64,000 nucleotides of DNA, taken from positions 124,001-188,000 of the forward strand of contig NZ_NWTI01000009.1 in the NCBI RefSeq assembly GCF_002531575.1, given 5' to 3'. Shown one piece after another: positions 60,863 to 64,000 of the stretch. This DNA is from Bradyrhizobium sp. Y36. GTDB lineage: Bacteria; Pseudomonadota; Alphaproteobacteria; Rhizobiales; Xanthobacteraceae. A program made the translations under genes and the position numbers. The notes below the pieces were generated by a model. That model did no database searches. It had not been told where the DNA came from and worked only from the letters and a program-made list of their open reading frames with translations. Position 1 is the stretch's first letter, and every line of letters starts with the position of its first letter.

Positions 60863-62254
60863 GTGAGCTGGAGGACCCGGACAACCCTGGCTGCAATCGC
60901 GCTGGCCCACATAGTGGCAAGCCCCAGCGCATTCGCCGGCGCCAAGGACGAAAGCGCGGCGGAATGGCTGTTTCCAAAATGGTTCAACGCGTGGCATGAC
61001 GGCCTTGCCGGCAAGGGCCTGAATCTCGGCGCCACCTATATCGCAGACAATATCGCCAACTCCTCGGGCGGCGTTAAGCGCGGCGCGATTCATTTCGGCC
61101 GTCTCGATCTGTCGGTCGACGCCGATCTCGACAAGCTGATTGGCTGGACAGGCGGTCGCCTCTACGCCAACGCATTCGTGATCTACGGCCAGGGCCTCTC
61201 GCGCAACTACGTGATGAACCTCGCGACCATCAGCGAGATCGAAGCGCTGCCGGACCAGCGGCTCTACAATGCCTATTTCGAACAGAGCTTCTTCAACGAC
61301 CGCCTGAACATCAGGGCCGGCCAGCAGGCGGCCGATGTCGAGTTCTTCGACAGCCAGACCGACGACCTCTTCATCAACGGCACCTTCGGCTGGCCCGCGA
61401 TCAAGGCTTCCAACCTTCCGGCGGGAGGCCCGGCGCCACCGATCGCGGTACCCGGCATTCGCATCAAGGCCGCGCTGACCGACAGGATCACCGCCTACGG
61501 CGCGGTGTTCAACGGCGATCCGTCGGGGCCAGGGGAGGCCGATCCGCAACTCCGCGACCATCACGGCCTTGCGTTCCGCGTCAACGATCCGCCCTGGGTG
61601 ATCGGGCAGGTCCGCTTCAACTACGACATCGACATCGGCAGCCGTCCGCTCGCCGGCAATTTCACACCGGGCGCCTGGAAGCATTACGGCTCGTTCGACA
61701 GCCAGCGTTTCACCCCGCAGGGGCAGTCGATCGCCGATCCCGACGGAAGCGGCATCGCCGCGAAACTACGCGGCAACTACGGGATCTTTGCGGTCATCGA
61801 GCAGGTGCTGTATCGCCCGCCATCGGTGACCGAGAACAGCACCTCGGCCTCGCTCCCCGGCATCACCGCGTTCGGCCGTATCGCCTACAGCCCGCCGGAC
61901 CGCAATCTGATCGATCTGTACCTGGACGGGGGCATCGGCTTTGTCGGCTTCACGCCGGGCCGTCCGCTCGACCGCTTCGGCGTGGCGATGGCCTACATGC
62001 GAATTTCGAACACCGCGCGCAATCTCGATCTCGACATCCAGGCCTTCACCGGGATCCGGAGCCCGGTACGCAGCAATGAGACGCTGATCGAGATGATCTA
62101 CGAGGCGCACGTCAAGCCGGGCTGGCTGGTGGCGCCTTATTTCCAATATGTGTTTCGGCCCTCGGGCGGAATCCCCAGTCCGAACGATCCGACCGGTGTC
62201 GCGCGAATTGGCGACGCCGCCGTGTTCGGCGTCACCACCACGATCAGGTACTAG
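60863..62254 (+). CDS. Carbohydrate-selective porin, OprB family
   Basis: 463 residues from GTG 60863. Signal peptide TLAAIALAHIVASPSAFA. The mature barrel shows the OprB pattern: GLNLGATYIADNIANSSGG, LYNAYFEQSFFNDRLNIRAG and VFNGDPSGPGEADPQLRDHHG. The C-terminus alternates hydrophobic residues and ends in an aromatic (VTTTIRY), as outer-membrane porins do. It admits sugars to the periplasm. It starts 12 bp after the CorA-type gene and ends overlapping the convergent MFS gene by 4 bp. Confidence 0.9.
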   Translation: MSWRTRTTLAAIALAHIVASPSAFAGAKDESAAEWLFPKWFNAWHDGLAGKGLNLGATYIADNIANSSGGVKRGAIHFGRLDLSVDADLDKLIGWTGGRLYANAFVIYGQGLSRNYVMNLATISEIEALPDQRLYNAYFEQSFFNDRLNIRAGQQAADVEFFDSQTDDLFINGTFGWPAIKASNLPAGGPAPPIAVPGIRIKAALTDRITAYGAVFNGDPSGPGEADPQLRDHHGLAFRVNDPPWVIGQVRFNYDIDIGSRPLAGNFTPGAWKHYGSFDSQRFTPQGQSIADPDGSGIAAKLRGNYGIFAVIEQVLYRPPSVTENSTSASLPGITAFGRIAYSPPDRNLIDLYLDGGIGFVGFTPGRPLDRFGVAMAYMRISNTARNLDLDIQAFTGIRSPVRSNETLIEMIYEAHVKPGWLVAPYFQYVFRPSGGIPSPNDPTGVARIGDAAVFGVTTTIRY

Positions 62255-63534
62255 GCCATGGCGGGCTTCGGTTGCCGCGACAGCGCGAGCACGATCAGCG
62301 CGGCGAACACGCAGAGCGCGCCTGCGATGAAGAACGCGGGCAGGTAGCTCTGATAGACCGTGCGCGAGAAGCCTGCGCCGAACGCGGCGGTGCCGGCGCC
62401 GAGCTGATGGCCGGCGAAGATCCAGCCGAACACCAGATTGGCGCGCTCGGGGCCGAATTTCTGCGCGGTGAGCCGCACCGTCGGCGGCACCGTCGCGATC
62501 CAGTCGAGCCCGTAGAACATCGCGAAGATGGAGAGGCCATAGAACGAGAAATCGCTGAAGGGCAGGAAGATCAGCGAGAGCCCGCGCAGGCCGTAATACC
62601 AGAACAGCAAATAGCGGTTGTCATAGCGGTCCGACAGCCAGCCCGACATGATGGTGCCGAAGAAGTCGAAGATGCCCATGGCCGCGAGCAGGCCCGCAGC
62701 CTGCACTTGCGGGATGCCGAAATCGAGGCACATCGGGATCAGGTGCACCTGGACGAGGCCGTTGGTGGACGCGCCGCAGACGAAGAAGGTAGCAAACAGG
62801 ATCCAGAACGCGGTCGACTTCGAGGCGTCGCGCAGCGTGCCTAGCGCCACGGCCGTGATCGAACCGTGGCTCACGGGCGGGGCGGGCACCGGCTCGGTAC
62901 CTTCGTCGCCGAACGGGCGCAGGCCGACATCGCTCGGCCGGTCGCGCATCGCGAGCAGGACGGCCAGTGCGGAGACGCCGAGCATGATGCAGACGAAGCT
63001 GAGCGCGAGCCGCCAGCCAAAGCGTTCGGTGAGGCTGGCCAGCAGCGGCAGGAATACGAGCTGGCCGGTGGCGACGCTCGCGGTCATGATGCCGACCACG
63101 AGGCCGCGGCGGGCCGCAAACCAGCGCGTTGCAATCGTGGCGCCCAGCACCAGCGCGGTCATGCCGGTGCCGATGCCGATCACGACGCCCCAGAGGGCGA
63201 CGAGCTGCCAGACCTCGGTCATGCCGAGCGAGAGGACCAGTGCCGAGACCACGATCAGCTGCGCGGTCAGCGTGACGTTGCGCAGGCCGTAGCGGTTGAG
63301 CAGGGCGGCCGCGAACGGCGCCATCAGGCCGAACAGGATGAAGCGGATCGACAGCGCGGAGGAAATTTCCGCCGTGCTCCAGCCGAACTCCTTCTGCAGC
63401 GGGACGATGAACACGCCGGGCGCGCCGACCGTGCCGGCGCTGATCAGCGCGGCAAGGAAGGTCACGCCGACCATCACCCAGCCGTAATGAATGTTGCGGC
63501 GGGACAGAGCTGCTGCGAGCCAGTTCGAGATCAT
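62251..63534 (-). CDS. MFS transporter (monocarboxylate / oxalate-formate antiporter-like)
   Basis: 427 residues with 12 predicted membrane helices. Start region: IHYGWVMVGVTFLAALISAG, then FGWSTAEISSALSIRFILFG, as in the monocarboxylate or oxalate-formate group. The central cytoplasmic loop RPSDVGLRPFGDEGTEPVP separates the halves. The second half has GIFDFFGTIMSGWLSDRYDN. Probably an organic-acid transporter; the substrate is unknown. It is transcribed toward the porin gene and lies downstream of the thiolase gene. Confidence 0.9.
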   Translation of the reverse strand: MISNWLAAALSRRNIHYGWVMVGVTFLAALISAGTVGAPGVFIVPLQKEFGWSTAEISSALSIRFILFGLMAPFAAALLNRYGLRNVTLTAQLIVVSALVLSLGMTEVWQLVALWGVVIGIGTGMTALVLGATIATRWFAARRGLVVGIMTASVATGQLVFLPLLASLTERFGWRLALSFVCIMLGVSALAVLLAMRDRPSDVGLRPFGDEGTEPVPAPPVSHGSITAVALGTLRDASKSTAFWILFATFFVCGASTNGLVQVHLIPMCLDFGIPQVQAAGLLAAMGIFDFFGTIMSGWLSDRYDNRYLLFWYYGLRGLSLIFLPFSDFSFYGLSIFAMFYGLDWIATVPPTVRLTAQKFGPERANLVFGWIFAGHQLGAGTAAFGAGFSRTVYQSYLPAFFIAGALCVFAALIVLALSRQPKPAMA

Positions 63535-63600
63535 TGGGCCTCAATGTGGGTTGGCAAGTCCGCTGGGACTCGCGTCATCGTTTCAGTCTGGCATGGGGAT

Positions 63601-63626
63601 GGGAAGTCTGAAATGACAGACTTCCC
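63601..63626. terminator. Hairpin between thiolase and MFS genes
   Basis: GGGAAGTCTG (63601-63610) and CAGACTTCCC (63617-63626) form a perfect 10-bp stem with the loop AAATGA. It begins 20 bp after the thiolase stop on the minus strand. A short T-rich TCAATTT follows on the plus strand only, so on the minus strand it may be a processing or weak terminator hairpin. Confidence 0.55.
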
Positions 63627-63645
63627 TCAATTTCGGACATTGGTG

Positions 63646-64000
63646 CTAGTGCGTCAGCCGCTCCACCGCGATCGCGGTGGCTTCGCCGCCGCCGATGCAG
63701 AGCGCGGCAATGCCGCGCTTGAGGTTGTTCGCCTCCAGCGCATGCAGCAGCGTCACGATCAGCCGCGCGCCGGTGGCGCCGATGGGATGGCCGAGCGCGC
63801 AGGCGCCGCCATTGACGTTCAGCTTCTCGCGGGGAATGCCGAGATCGCGCTGCGCCGCCATCGCGACGACGGCGAAGGCCTCGTTGATCTCGAACAGGTC
63901 GACATCGGAGGCAGCCCAGCCGACCTTGTCGAGCAGCTTGCGGATCGCCGGGATCGGCGCCGTGGTGAACCATTGCGGCTCCTGGCTATGGGTGGCGTGG
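63646..64000 (-). CDS. Thiolase (acetyl-CoA C-acyltransferase), 5' end outside window
   Basis: C-terminal 117 residues only; the frame runs off the window edge. It begins within HSQEPQWFTTAPIPAIRKLL and contains the thiolase motif FEINEAFAVVAMAA. The C-terminal signature is NVNGGACALGHPIGATGAR with the conserved His, and the second catalytic Cys is in AALCIGGGEATAIA. This is the degradative or biosynthetic acetyl-CoA thiolase type and, unlike the protein at 34054, has its catalytic residues. It would cleave 3-ketoacyl-CoA or form acetoacetyl-CoA. Confidence 0.92.
   Translation of the reverse strand, partial: HATHSQEPQWFTTAPIPAIRKLLDKVGWAASDVDLFEINEAFAVVAMAAQRDLGIPREKLNVNGGACALGHPIGATGARLIVTLLHALEANNLKRGIAALCIGGGEATAIAVERLTH

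Overview
The window looks like chromosomal DNA of a slow-growing alphaproteobacterium of the Bradyrhizobium type. This rests on uniformly high G+C, long antisense reading frames opposite real genes, an Irr-box-like iron element, TAXI-type TRAP and OprB-type transport genes, and several dispersed palindromic repeats that I recognise from memory of that genus. No rRNA, tRNA, CRISPR array, insertion sequence or phage gene was seen. Genus is an inference; no search was run.

Layout. 1-3.0 kb: an edge-truncated DUF5675-like gene, a secreted DUF3616 protein, a YbaA-like protein and a Sel1-like repeat protein. 3.0-6.1 kb: a TetR regulator divergent from a large arylsulfatase, with a near-perfect 30-bp operator between them. 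6.2-11.1 kb: an IalB-family protein and an RND pump with its membrane fusion protein. 11.4-17.3 kb: an iron cluster with an Irr-box-like site, a 79-aa protein, a TonB-dependent siderophore receptor, a PiuC-type dioxygenase, ExbB, ExbD and TonB. 17.3-18.5 kb: a tail-anchored protein and a site-2 metalloprotease.

18.6-31.0 kb is a sugar or sugar-acid catabolic region. On the minus strand lie an IlvD/Edd-family [2Fe-2S] dehydratase, two SDR dehydrogenases and a GFA-family protein. On the plus strand lie a complete carbohydrate ABC transporter, a DenD-like dehydrogenase, a KDG-type kinase and a KDPG-type aldolase. A LacI regulator sits between them, and the same 14-bp LacI-type operator core occurs at the head of both arms. 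I infer one regulon that imports and oxidises a sugar or sugar acid, dehydrates it to a 2-keto-3-deoxy acid, then either phosphorylates and cleaves it or oxidises it again. The substrate cannot be read from the sequence.

31.1-36.9 kb holds CoA-ester genes: two thiolase-fold proteins (one lacking the active-site Cys and paired with a DUF35 Zn-ribbon/OB protein), a class III CoA transferase, a CMD-family protein, a MazG-like protein and a 33-aa membrane peptide. 36.9-42.5 kb holds a glutaminase-STAS-cNMP fusion abutting a TAXI-type TRAP transporter, plus a short biotin carrier protein. 42.6-49.3 kb holds an IclR regulator overlapping an acyl-CoA carboxyltransferase gene, a GMC oxidoreductase, a secreted CHAP-like protein and a D-2-hydroxyacid dehydrogenase. 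49.8-52.4 kb is an orphan TadG/TadE-like trio. 52.7-55.8 kb has a TetR with a predicted leaderless transcript, an AhpD-like protein, a decayed acyl-CoA dehydrogenase and a two-subunit CoA transferase. 56.6-57.4 kb is a large dispersed repeat. 57.6-64 kb has a patatin, an acetoacetate decarboxylase, a CorA/ZntB-type transporter, an OprB-type porin, an MFS transporter and an edge-truncated thiolase.
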